Origin: RBC074 sp964470555
GTDB lineage: Bacteria > Acidobacteriota > Blastocatellia > RBC074
Assembly: GCA_964470555.1 (NCBI GenBank)
Contig: CAYYDG010000006.1
Coordinates: forward strand, 62,001-126,000
Reading direction: 5' to 3'
Length of the DNA stretch: 64,000 bases
The position numbers and the translations under genes were made by a program. The notes below the pieces were generated by a model. That model saw nothing but the letters and a program-made list of their open reading frames with translations, was not told the origin of the DNA and ran no database searches. Within the stretch, counting starts at the first letter, position 1; each line of letters begins with the position of its first letter. This document shows positions 10,269-17,850 of the stretch, piece by piece.

Positions 10269-12472
10269 ATGCCATTTTCCGACCTGCAAATTTTCCATCC
10301 GCTGGCTGTTGCCGGCCTGGCCGTCCGCACAGACGCACTGCCTAAACCTTTGACCATCCCGCACAGTTTGACGACCGCCGACAAAGAGCGATTGGTGACG
10401 TTGTTGCTGTCCGCTTTGCGCGCCGGAGGCGTTCAGATTGGCAGTTTGATTCGATTGGAATGGAAAAACCGCTGGTGGTTGAACAATGCCGTTTCGCCTT
10501 CAATCGCTTGTCGCAGCGGCGACGCGCTCTGGTTGATTGTCACAGAACCTGTTGATTCCGCCGAATTGTTTCGCTTTGCCGACACTTGCGATTGTTTGAC
10601 GCTGATTGATTTTCGTTACCCCAGCGAAGACGAACACGTTCAATGGATGGCGACGCTCAAAAATTCTCTGCTCGACGCTGCGCAAAGCTGGTGGCATCGG
10701 TTTGCGCTTCACGACGAAGCGGACGAAGTCAATTTCACAGCGGTTCGCCGCTGGTTCGAATCGCCTGTGGATGCGCTGGATTACTGCAACACGATTGCCG
10801 CCGGATTGATGGATGGGCATTCGCTGGTTTACGTCGAACGTCAGGCGATGGCCGAAATTCTGGCCGCCAAAGCGAAACGGCTTGCTCAGGAATCGCTGCT
10901 GGCGCTGATCGCCTTTGCCTTGCGCGAACGTTGGGAGCATCTGCGGTTTGCCGAACCGAAACCTTTGCCGGAATTTGCGATGCATTACGCCGAATGGCAA
11001 ACGGTCGGGTTGGGATGGTTGGCCGCCGCCGAATTTGTTCCTTTGCCCGCGCTCGAACGATTGGCGGAACGCGAAGTCCTCGCTCCGTTTTTTGACCATT
11101 GGAACAGACAGGATGAAGCCAATGCCCGGTTGTTCGATTTCTGGGACGAACTGCGAACGGCGCTGGCTCCGCCGGAAACCGCCGCTCCACAAACGTCCGC
11201 GCCGGATTCGTCTCTGCGTCCACCGGAATCAATAAGCGGAACCAGCGGGACGCCTGAAGGCATTCGGAAAAGCATTACCGCGTTTTTCCCCGACCTTTCG
11301 CCCGAAGCCGACGATTCAACCGTGCAGGCCGCGCTGATCAAAGAATCCGACGAAAACCGCCGGTTGTTGCTCTTGGCCTGGCGCGTCAGTTTGTGGTTGG
11401 ACAAAGCAGGCGACCGCTCCATCACCACTGCCGAACGCTTGAGAGCAGAAAACGATGTGACGCGAACTATTGACGACGTTTGGAATCGGTTGAACCTGAA
11501 AGCCAAACCACCGCATCCGGCGTTTACGGTTGCCGAAAACTGGGCGCGGTTGCGCGTTGCGCTGGCCGACCATCTAACCGAACGCGCGCGAACGGGCCAA
11601 ACCTCGAAACTGATCGAATCAGCAATCCATCACCTGACTCACGCCTTGACGGTTTTCCGCTCGCTGGAAATCAAACAAGAAGAAGCGAACGTGCTTCAGG
11701 CGATGGGAGATTTGCTGATGCGCGTGGATGATTTGTCGGGAGCGCGAGCGAAGNNNNNNNNNNNNNNNNNNNNNNNNNNNNNNNNNNNNNNNNNNNNNNN
11801 NNNNNNNNNNNNNNNNNNNNNNNNNNNNNNNNNNNNNNNNNNNNNNNNNNNNNGGCGATGGGAGATTTGCTGATGCGCGTGGATGATTTGTCGGGAGCGC
11901 GAGCGAAGCTCGAAGAGGCGTTGCCGCTGTATCGTCAGATCGAAGCGAGGCTTGGCGAAGCGAACGTGCTTCAGGCGATGGGAGATTTGCTGATGCGCGT
12001 TGCTGATTTGTCGGGAGCGCGAGCGAAGCTCGAAGAGGCGTTGCCGCTGTATCGTCAGATCGAAGCGAGGCTTGGCGAAGCGAACGTGCTGAGAGTGATG
12101 GGCGATCTTGCCTTGCTGGAAGGCGATACAGCACAAGCCGAAACCAACCACGCTCTGGCGCTAAAACTTTATCGTGAGATTGAAGACAGGATGGGTGAAG
12201 GAGAAGCGACGGCAGGATTGGGGCGTGTAGCTTTGGCTCGTGGGGATATGGCAGGCGCGGACAGTTTGCTGAAACAGGCAACGGAGATTCTTCAGTCAAT
12301 CGAAGCGCGGTATGAAGCCGCCGAACAGATCGGCGAGTTCGGCTGGTTTTTGCTCAGGCGAGGTGAAAAAGACACTGCCAAGTCTTATCTGCTGCGCGCG
12401 GCTGACGCTTTTGATGTGGTGTCGGCAACCGACCAAGCCAGGCGGCATCGTCAAGCGGCTGAAGAGATTTGA
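10269..12472 (+). CDS. TPR-repeat protein with assembly gap, fourth gene of the four-gene operon
   Basis: Open from ATG at 10269 to the N run, then from the N run to TGA at 12472. The N-terminal 450 residues have no recognised domain; they include a beta-rich start and a helical middle. The C-terminal part is a TPR array with 40-residue units (core MGDLLMRVDDLSGARAKLEE). The last two complete units are 118/120 identical at DNA level. The frame before and after the gap differs by the arbitrary 100 N; it is restored if the true gap is 65 + 120k bases. Divergent TPR units (about 12090-12470) close the protein. It probably works with the ATPase as a sensor or scaffold. Exact length unknown. Confidence 0.8.
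11698..12093 (+). repeat. Near-identical 120-bp tandem TPR-coding repeats
   Basis: The unit beginning GGCGATGGGAGATTTG recurs at about 11700 (cut by the gap), 11854 and 11974. The two full copies after the gap differ at two positions (GTGGAT versus GTTGCT in the helix-A region). Each unit encodes one 40-residue TPR. Flanking TPR units of the same gene are clearly diverged, so the central units have been recently duplicated or kept identical by recombination. Confidence 0.9.
11754..11853. other. Assembly gap (100 N)
   Basis: A run of exactly 100 unknown bases inside the TPR array, the conventional size of a scaffold gap of unknown length. The sequence on both sides is the same 120-bp repeat, so the gap is almost certainly due to repeat collapse. 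Confidence 0.99.
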
Positions 12473-12496
12473 AAATGGGAGAACATAGAGAATTCA

Positions 12497-12553
12497 ATGA
12501 AACCACTCCTGGCAACCTTCTTCACCGGCGGCACGATTTCGATGCGGATTGAT
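12497..12553 (+). pseudogene. Duplicated 5' fragment of the asparaginase gene
   Basis: These 57 bases, starting with ATG, match the first 57 bases of the intact asparaginase gene at 13305 with only two differences, both before base 17; the following 40 bases are identical. The fragment includes codons for the TGGTIS catalytic motif. The frame continues for about 22 unrelated codons and stops just after the antitoxin start, so a peptide of about 41 residues could be made, with no expected activity. The toxin-antitoxin pair lies between this fragment and the intact gene. Confidence 0.85.
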
Positions 12554-12600
12554 TCTGCGATAACCGCTCACATAAACTGCGACAAAAGGAGAAAAGCTTT

Positions 12601-12843
12601 ATGGCAGAGATTGCTACGCTAACGGAAGAACACATGTTGGAATTGCCGGAGCCGATTGCCAACCGGTTTCGTTCGCAAGATCGGTTTATCGTCTGGGTGG
12701 AAGACGACACCTTGCATTTGAAAAAAATTGCTCGCTCCATCACCGACAGGGTTGCTCAAGCCGAAAAGTCTGACCCGCCTTCACTGGATGAAATCAACGA
12801 TCTGGTTCATGAAGTTCGCCGCCAGCGCAGCGGTAAATCATAG
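12601..12843 (+). CDS. Putative antitoxin, AbrB/MazE-like
   Basis: An 80-residue protein. Residues 1-45 read as a short beta-rich AbrB-like DNA-binding segment (LELPEPIANRFRSQDRFIVW followed by a strand), and the charged helical C-terminal part (SLDEINDLVHEVRRQRS) is where such antitoxins bind their toxin. AAAAGGAG lies just upstream of the ATG. The gene precedes a PIN toxin by nine bases, which is the main support for the call. Antitoxins of this type normally repress their own operon. Confidence 0.7.
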   Translation: MAEIATLTEEHMLELPEPIANRFRSQDRFIVWVEDDTLHLKKIARSITDRVAQAEKSDPPSLDEINDLVHEVRRQRSGKS

Positions 12844-12852
12844 AGTTCCCTG

Positions 12853-13281
12853 ATGCGAGTAGTGATTGACACAAACATCTGGATTTCCGGTTTGTTGTGG
12901 CAAGGTTTGCCGTGGCAATTGCTTCGACTGGCCGAACAAGGTCGTGTGGAATTGTGTCTGTCTTACCCAATGTTGCAGGAATTATCCGAAGTGCTGGCTT
13001 ATCCGAAGCTGAAACCGAGATTGGAAAAACTGGGAATTTCCTTGGCCGAGTTGGAAGCTTTTGTTGTGTCGCTTGCCTATTTTTTCGATGCGCCCGGCAG
13101 CGACGAAATCATTGTCGCTGCCGACCCTGACGACGACATGATTCTTCATTGCGCCATTTCGGCTGATGCGGCTTTTGTTGTGTCGGGTGACCGCCATTTA
13201 TTGGACTTGGGCAGATACGGCGACATTCCGATTATTTCCATCAATGAATTCTTCGCTCTGGAATTCCCGGAGCATCAATAA
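12853..13281 (+). CDS. PIN-domain toxin (COG1569-type)
   Basis: A 142-residue PIN domain, an Mg-dependent ribonuclease fold. The N-terminal VVIDTNIWISGL carries the first catalytic aspartate, ELSEVLAYPKL supplies the conserved acidic residue, and ADPDDDMILHCAISADAAFVVSGDRHLL carries the remaining acidic residues of the active site. The C-terminus, IPIISINEFF, is typical of the group annotated as a putative toxin-antitoxin toxin component of the PIN family. It is nine bases downstream of the antitoxin and 23 bases upstream of the asparaginase gene, in the same orientation. Confidence 0.88.
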   Translation: MRVVIDTNIWISGLLWQGLPWQLLRLAEQGRVELCLSYPMLQELSEVLAYPKLKPRLEKLGISLAELEAFVVSLAYFFDAPGSDEIIVAADPDDDMILHCAISADAAFVVSGDRHLLDLGRYGDIPIISINEFFALEFPEHQ

Positions 13282-13304
13282 CAGCAAAAAACTGGTGAAT
13301 TGAG

Positions 13305-14282
13305 ATGAAACCACGCCTCGCAACCTTCTTCACCGGCGGCACGATTTCGATGCGGATTGATCCGGTGACCGGCGGAGCGATTCCCATGCTCTCCGGCGAA
13401 GAGATCATCGCGCAGGTTCCGGGTTTGAACGATCTGGCCGAATTCGAGTTGATCAACTTCGACCGGTTGCCGGGGCCGCACTGGACTCCGCAGCGTATGC
13501 TGGAACTGGCTCGCGCGGTGGAACAAACGTTACGCGATGACGCGATTGTCGGCGCGGTCGTTACGCACGGAACCGACACGCTGGAAGAAACAGCGTACTT
13601 TCTGGATTTGCTGCTGGGGGTGAGCAAACCTGTGGTGTTCATTGGCGCGATGCGCACCAGTTCGGAATTGAGTTGGGACGGGCCGGAAAATCTGGCGGCG
13701 GCAGTGCGCGTGGCAATTGATCCGGCGGCGCGCAGTCTGGGCGTAGTCGTGGCCATGAATTCGCAGATCATTTCCGCCGCCGAAGCGACAAAGACGCACA
13801 CCGAATCAACGGACACCTTTCAAAGCCGCGATTTCGGCGCGCTGGGATTTGTGGACAAAGACCGTGTGATTGTCATGCGACACCCTTATGAGCGCGAACA
13901 CATTGCCGCCGAAAAAGTCGAAAGTCGCGTGGAGATCATCAAGATGTTTGCCGGAGCCGATGGGCGCTTTATTGATTTCGCCGTTGGCGATGGCGCGCGC
14001 GGATTGGTGATCGAAGGTTTGGGGCGCGGCAATGTGACGATTCCGGCAATGGCTGCCGTGCAACGAGCGATTGATGCCGGATTGCCGGTGGTCATTACGT
14101 CGCGTTGTCCGCGCGGGCGTGTGCTGGACACTTACGCTTACGAAGGCGCGGGCAAACCGCTGCGCCGCGCGGGAGCGATCCTGGGCGGAATGCTCCCTTC
14201 GCACAAAGCGCGCATCAAGCTGATGCTGGCTCTGGGCGCGGGCTGGAGCGTGGAACGAATCCGAGAATCGTTCGAGAAATAA
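13305..14282 (+). CDS. ansA: Asparaginase / glutaminase family protein
   Basis: A 325-residue L-asparaginase-family amidohydrolase that releases ammonia from asparagine. Both threonine-containing active-site motifs are visible: TFFTGGTIS (residues about 7-15) and VTHGTDTLEETAYFLDLLL (about 86-104, with the Asp/Lys partner region after it). Length is right for the family. No signal peptide is seen, so a cytoplasmic enzyme is likely. Only a weak ribosome site precedes the ATG, and the toxin-antitoxin pair now occupies the upstream region, so expression may depend on that promoter. The 5' end is duplicated upstream. Confidence 0.9.
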   Translation: MKPRLATFFTGGTISMRIDPVTGGAIPMLSGEEIIAQVPGLNDLAEFELINFDRLPGPHWTPQRMLELARAVEQTLRDDAIVGAVVTHGTDTLEETAYFLDLLLGVSKPVVFIGAMRTSSELSWDGPENLAAAVRVAIDPAARSLGVVVAMNSQIISAAEATKTHTESTDTFQSRDFGALGFVDKDRVIVMRHPYEREHIAAEKVESRVEIIKMFAGADGRFIDFAVGDGARGLVIEGLGRGNVTIPAMAAVQRAIDAGLPVVITSRCPRGRVLDTYAYEGAGKPLRRAGAILGGMLPSHKARIKLMLALGAGWSVERIRESFEK

Positions 14283-14283
14283 A

Positions 14284-14368
14284 TGCGGTACGGGGAGCGT
14301 AAGCGACCTGTGCTTTCTGAAAGCATGCATTGAGCGAGGCTCAGGTCGCTTACGCTCCCCGTACCGCA
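14284..14368. repeat. 27-bp perfect inverted repeat
   Basis: Arms at 14284-14310 (TGCGGTACGGGGAGCGTAAG and seven more bases) and 14342-14368 are perfect complements around a 31-base loop. Lies between the asparaginase and exosortase genes. There is no U tract, so it is more likely a dispersed repeat element than a terminator, although it could attenuate transcription. Confidence 0.75.
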
Positions 14369-14405
14369 CCACAATTACGCACCGCACCTGCCCGTCCTCG
14401 TCTAA

Positions 14406-16010
14406 ATGCTGCTCAAACGAAAAACATTTTGGCACGCAATAGTTGCTTTCCTAGCCTGGCTGGCGGCTTATCACGACGTGATTCGGCGGTTGGTGGACGA
14501 TTGGCGCGTGGATGAAAACTACTCGCACGGATTTCTGATTCCGTTGGTCAGCGTATACGCCGTCTGGTTGCAGCGCGAACGATTGGCGAATTTGCCTGCG
14601 CAACCTGGCCGGCTGGTTGGCGGCGCGCTGATGGCGTTGGCGGCTCTGTTGTTGATTGCCGGAGTGATGGGGGCGGAGTTGTATATCACGCGGCTGTCGC
14701 TCGTTCTGTCGCTGGTCGGGTTGACGGTGTATTTCGGCGGATTCGTCTGGTTGCGGCAATTGGCTTTTCCCATTGGGCTGTTGTTGTTCGCTCTGCCCAT
14801 CCCCAACATCGTCTTCAATCAAATCGCATTTCCGTTGCAATTGATCGCTTCGGATTTGGCCACGCGAGCGATCAAGTTGATGGGCATTCCCGCCTTGCGC
14901 GAAGGCAACGTCATCGAATTGGCGCAATTGAAATTGCAGGTCGTCGAAGCGTGCAGCGGCATTCGTTCGCTGGTGACGTTGACGGCGCTGGCGGTGGTCT
15001 ACGCTTATTTTTTTGAATCGAAATGGTGGCGGCGAATCGCGCTGGTGGCGGCGGTGATTCCGATTGCCGTGTTGGCCAATGCCGCTCGCGTCACTGTGAC
15101 CGGAGCGCTGGCGCATCATCGAGGCGCTCAAGCCGCCGAAGGTTTTTTGCACAGCTTTTCAGGGTTGGCGGTGTTTGTGGTCGCCGTTGGATTGCTGCTG
15201 TTGTTGGCTCAAGCTCTGAATTTAGCGGAAGGCTTTATTTATTCATCAACTGTGAGGGCTAACCGCAGAGACGCAGAGAACGCAGAGGAGGCGCAGAGAG
15301 AGCGCGCAAATCTCCGCGAAACCTCTGCGGAACTCTGCGCCTCTGCGGTTTCAGGGAACGCGGGGAAGATTATTTTCGGGGCTGGGTATTGGGTAATGGT
15401 TCTGTTGCTGATTTTGACAGCAGCATCAAATTATTACCTGATGCGTTCTGCCAACCGCGAACAGCCGCCGTCCCGGGTGACGTTTGCCGAATTTCCGATC
15501 GAGCTGGATGCGTGGCGGCAAATCGAAGCGCAAACGCTCAATGAACGCACCGAGCGCGAGTTGAATGCGGATGATTATCTTTCGCGGACGTATTGGAACG
15601 GACAGTCGTACGCGTATCTGTTCATTGCGTTTCACAACAGCCAGCGCCATCGGCAGACTTTTCATTCGCCGCAAAACTGCATTCCGGGTTCGGGCTGGAC
15701 GATGGGCGCATACAGGCTTCACCGGCTGAACGCCAACGCCGAAGCCAACGAATACGTGATTGAAAAAGACGGCGTGCGAATGCTGGCGTTGTATTGGTAT
15801 CAGGGACGCGGCAAATTGATAGCGGGCGAATACCGCGCGCGATTGGACACGATCAGGGACGCGATGTGGTTGGGGCGAACCGACGGCGCTCTGGTGCGCG
15901 TGATCGTTCCCGTTGGCAAAGGCGACGGAGCCGAAGATTTGGCGCGAAGCGCTGCGCTGGAATTTTCGGAAAAGCTGTTGCCGCTGTTGCCTGCTTACAT
16001 CCCGAATTGA
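14406..16010 (+). CDS. Exosortase with C-terminal EpsI domain
   Basis: A 534-residue inner-membrane transpeptidase-like protein. About eight hydrophobic helices fill the first 290 residues. The exosortase active site is complete: Cys183 in EACSGIRS, Arg228 in NAARV and His237/His238 in GALAHH. Residues about 335-534 form the EpsI/associated domain with FHNSQRHRQTFHSP and CIPGSGWTM. Exosortases process proteins that carry PEP-CTERM-like sorting tails and are usually tied to exopolysaccharide loci. The linker between the two domains (about residues 286-315) is encoded by an inserted palindromic repeat. No PEP-CTERM substrate is seen in this window. Confidence 0.92.
   Translation: MLLKRKTFWHAIVAFLAWLAAYHDVIRRLVDDWRVDENYSHGFLIPLVSVYAVWLQRERLANLPAQPGRLVGGALMALAALLLIAGVMGAELYITRLSLVLSLVGLTVYFGGFVWLRQLAFPIGLLLFALPIPNIVFNQIAFPLQLIASDLATRAIKLMGIPALREGNVIELAQLKLQVVEACSGIRSLVTLTALAVVYAYFFESKWWRRIALVAAVIPIAVLANAARVTVTGALAHHRGAQAAEGFLHSFSGLAVFVVAVGLLLLLAQALNLAEGFIYSSTVRANRRDAENAEEAQRERANLRETSAELCASAVSGNAGKIIFGAGYWVMVLLLILTAASNYYLMRSANREQPPSRVTFAEFPIELDAWRQIEAQTLNERTERELNADDYLSRTYWNGQSYAYLFIAFHNSQRHRQTFHSPQNCIPGSGWTMGAYRLHRLNANAEANEYVIEKDGVRMLALYWYQGRGKLIAGEYRARLDTIRDAMWLGRTDGALVRVIVPVGKGDGAEDLARSAALEFSEKLLPLLPAYIPN
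15261..15350. repeat. CGCAGAG-type palindromic repeat inside the exosortase gene
   Basis: Tandem CGCAGAG copies on the left (AACCGCAGAGACGCAGAG) and complementary CTCTGCG copies on the right form an imperfect hairpin of 90 bp, a multiple of three. It is translated in frame as a charged linker (core NRRDAENAEEAQRERAN) between the exosortase membrane domain and the EpsI domain. Confidence 0.8.
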
Positions 16011-16023
16011 TTCGTCCGGGAGT

Positions 16024-16052
16024 TTCCACAGACTGAATCAATCGTGTTATCT
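16024..16052 (+). promoter_or_regulatory. Possible sigma-70 promoter for fabI
   Basis: TTCCAC and TTATCT separated by 17 bases, just after the exosortase stop. The -35 box is weak. The same TTATCT -10 hexamer occurs in the candidate promoter before the heme O synthase gene. Confidence 0.3.
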
Positions 16053-16070
16053 TCGGCCATCAATCACAGT

Positions 16071-16139
16071 TCGTAGTCCCGCCTTCAGGCGGAAGGTCTT
16101 GGCAATCAAATCCATTCCGTCTGAAGGTGGGACTACGAG
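16071..16139. repeat. GTAGTCCCGCCTTCAGGCGG-type palindromic repeat
   Basis: Arms starting TCGTAGTCCCGCCTTCAGGC at 16071 and ending at 16139 pair with a few mismatches. It lies in the leader of fabI, ending 11 bases before the ribosome binding site, so it would form a strong hairpin in the 5' untranslated region. Its core resembles the element inside ppc at 1291-1353. Confidence 0.75.
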
Positions 16140-16163
16140 CGATTTTACCCGGGGAGAAATTCA

Positions 16164-16943
16164 ATGTTGCTGGAAGGCAAAACAGGATTGATTTTGGGCG
16201 TTGCCAACAAGCACAGCATCGCGTGGGCGATTGCGCAATCGGTGGCGCGCGAAGGCGCGAAACTGGCGTTCAACTATCAAGGCGAACGGCTGAAAGACAA
16301 CGTCGAAGAACTGGTCAAAACGCTGGACGGCGCCAAAGCGTATCAGTGCGATGTCAGCAGCGATGATGAAATCGCCGCAATGATTGCCGGGGTTCAGTCG
16401 GATTTCGGCAAACTGGATTTTCTGGTGCATTCCGTGGCGTATGCGCCGCGCGAAGAATTGATTGGCGAATTCGTCAACACGTCGCGCGCAGGGTTTCAGA
16501 CGGCGTTGGACATCAGCGCTTATTCGTTGGTGGCGACTTCGCGCGCGGCGTTGCCGTTGATGAACGAAGGCGGTTCGATCATCACGCTCAGCTATCTGGG
16601 CGCGGAACGCGTCGTCCCGCATTACAACGTCATGGGCGTGGCCAAAGCGGCGCTCGAAGCTTCGGTGCGGTATCTGGCCTACGATCTGGGGCCGAAAGGC
16701 ATTCGCGTCAATGCCATTTCCGCCGGGCCGATTCGCACGCTGGCGGCGCGCGGCGTGTCGGGTATCACCAAGATGGTGGATCGTCATCGTGAAATCGCTC
16801 CGTTGCGTAAGGCAACCGAGCAAGCCGAAGTCGGCGATACGGCGCTGTATCTGCTCAGCTCGCTCAGTCGCGGCGTCACCGGTGAAGTGATTTACGTTGA
16901 CGGTGGATACAACATCATAGGCACGGTGTTGCCTGTGGATTGA
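16164..16943 (+). CDS. fabI: Enoyl-ACP reductase (NADH)
   Basis: Reduces trans-2-enoyl-ACP in the last step of each fatty acid elongation round. It is a 259-residue short-chain dehydrogenase-type protein with the FabI-specific nucleotide motif GLILGVANKHSIAWAIA, SVAYAPREEL, LSYLGAERVVPHYNVMGVAKAALEA (Tyr-x6-Lys catalytic pair) and the C-terminal GEVIYVDGGYNI. GGGGAG at 16151-16156 sits at good distance from the ATG. It stands alone between the exosortase and the PTS genes. As FabI it would be the target of triclosan-type inhibitors. Confidence 0.97.
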   Translation: MLLEGKTGLILGVANKHSIAWAIAQSVAREGAKLAFNYQGERLKDNVEELVKTLDGAKAYQCDVSSDDEIAAMIAGVQSDFGKLDFLVHSVAYAPREELIGEFVNTSRAGFQTALDISAYSLVATSRAALPLMNEGGSIITLSYLGAERVVPHYNVMGVAKAALEASVRYLAYDLGPKGIRVNAISAGPIRTLAARGVSGITKMVDRHREIAPLRKATEQAEVGDTALYLLSSLSRGVTGEVIYVDGGYNIIGTVLPVD

Positions 16944-16978
16944 TCGTAAACGGTATTTTGTCCCAAGCCATGAGGAAA

Positions 16979-17079
16979 TTTTCCATTTGTCATTTTTCGT
17001 TTGTCATTTGTCATTGCTGTGAAGCTGCTTTCTATTCAATGACAAATGACAATTGGGAACTGGAAAATGGCAAATGAAC
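16979..17079. repeat. CATTTGTCATT-type palindromic repeat
   Basis: Left half has repeated CATTTGTCATT words and right half the complementary AATGACAAATGACAA words, with an imperfect hairpin of about 100 bp. It fills most of the gap between fabI and the EIIA gene and ends 13 bases before the EIIA start. Confidence 0.75.
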
Positions 17080-17092
17080 GAGAAGAGGTGTT

Positions 17093-17515
17093 ATGCCATT
17101 AGTCGGAGGAGTTGTCGTTACGCACGGAAATCTGGCGACCGAGTTGGTCAGCGCGGCGGAAACGATCATCAATGAAGACATACATCACGTGACGGCGGTT
17201 TCAATCGGCTGGCACGACGACGTGGAAACTGCTAGCGAACAAATCGGCAAAGCCATCGAACGCGTCAATCAAGGCGCAGGCGTGTTGGTCTTGACCGACA
17301 TGTTCGGCGGCACTCCGACCAATCTGGCCAGCACGTTTTTGGGACGCGCTCCGATTGAAGTCGTCACCGGCGTCAACCTGCCTATGATTATGCGGCTGGC
17401 CGATCAACAGCCCGACGAAACTCTGGCCGAAATTGCTCCGCGCGTCCGCGACCAGGGCAAAAACACTATTTATCTGGCCAGCGAAGTCCTCTCAACTGGC
17501 AAACAAGGAAGCTGA
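17093..17515 (+). CDS. PTS EIIA component, mannose type
   Basis: A 140-residue EIIA(Man)-family phosphocarrier. The phosphorylated histidine is His11 in GVVVTHGNLA, and VLVLTDMFGGTPTNLAS is the signature of the family. AGAGGTG precedes the ATG. It is the first of three phosphotransfer genes (EIIA, HPr, enzyme I), and no EIIB, EIIC or EIID gene is visible. This arrangement is typical of a regulatory rather than sugar-transporting PTS; that reading is inference from this window only. Confidence 0.92.
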   Translation: MPLVGGVVVTHGNLATELVSAAETIINEDIHHVTAVSIGWHDDVETASEQIGKAIERVNQGAGVLVLTDMFGGTPTNLASTFLGRAPIEVVTGVNLPMIMRLADQQPDETLAEIAPRVRDQGKNTIYLASEVLSTGKQGS

Positions 17516-17564
17516 CACTGCTTCCGATTCACACGTAACAAATCGCCCCCTGCATTTGAAGCAA

Positions 17565-17843
17565 ATGCAACAACGCACAGTGACAATCACGAATCGTTTG
17601 GGTCTGCACGCGCGCGCGGCGGCCAAGCTGGTCAAGCTGGCTGCTTCGTACAGGAAAAGCCGAGTCACACTGGCTCGTTCCGATGCGTCGCATCAGACCG
17701 CTGACGCCAAAAGCATTTTCAGCGTCTTGCTGTTGGCGGCGACGCAGAACACATTGATTGAAATCACTGTCGAAGGACCGGACGAAGACCTGGCAATGGA
17801 AGCTTTGTGCCGGTTAATCGCAGACAAATTTGGCGAAGAGTGA
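17565..17843 (+). CDS. ptsH: Phosphocarrier protein HPr
   Basis: A 92-residue HPr. The active histidine is His15 in NRLGLHARAAAKLV, and the regulatory serine site is present as Ser50 in DAKSIFSVLLL, so control by an HPr kinase is possible. The frame extends upstream into the EIIA gene, but homology to HPr begins at this ATG; an in-frame TTG nine bases earlier is an alternative. It lies 49 bases after EIIA and directly before enzyme I. It transfers phosphate from enzyme I to EIIA. Confidence 0.93.
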   Translation: MQQRTVTITNRLGLHARAAAKLVKLAASYRKSRVTLARSDASHQTADAKSIFSVLLLAATQNTLIEITVEGPDEDLAMEALCRLIADKFGEE

Positions 17844-17850
17844 GGGACAA

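Noticed and set aside
11698..12093. CRISPR array
   Set aside because: The 120-bp repeats are contiguous, in frame and encode TPR units; there are no spacers.
16071..16163. Riboswitch before fabI
   Set aside because: The structure is a dispersed palindromic repeat, without a known aptamer layout.
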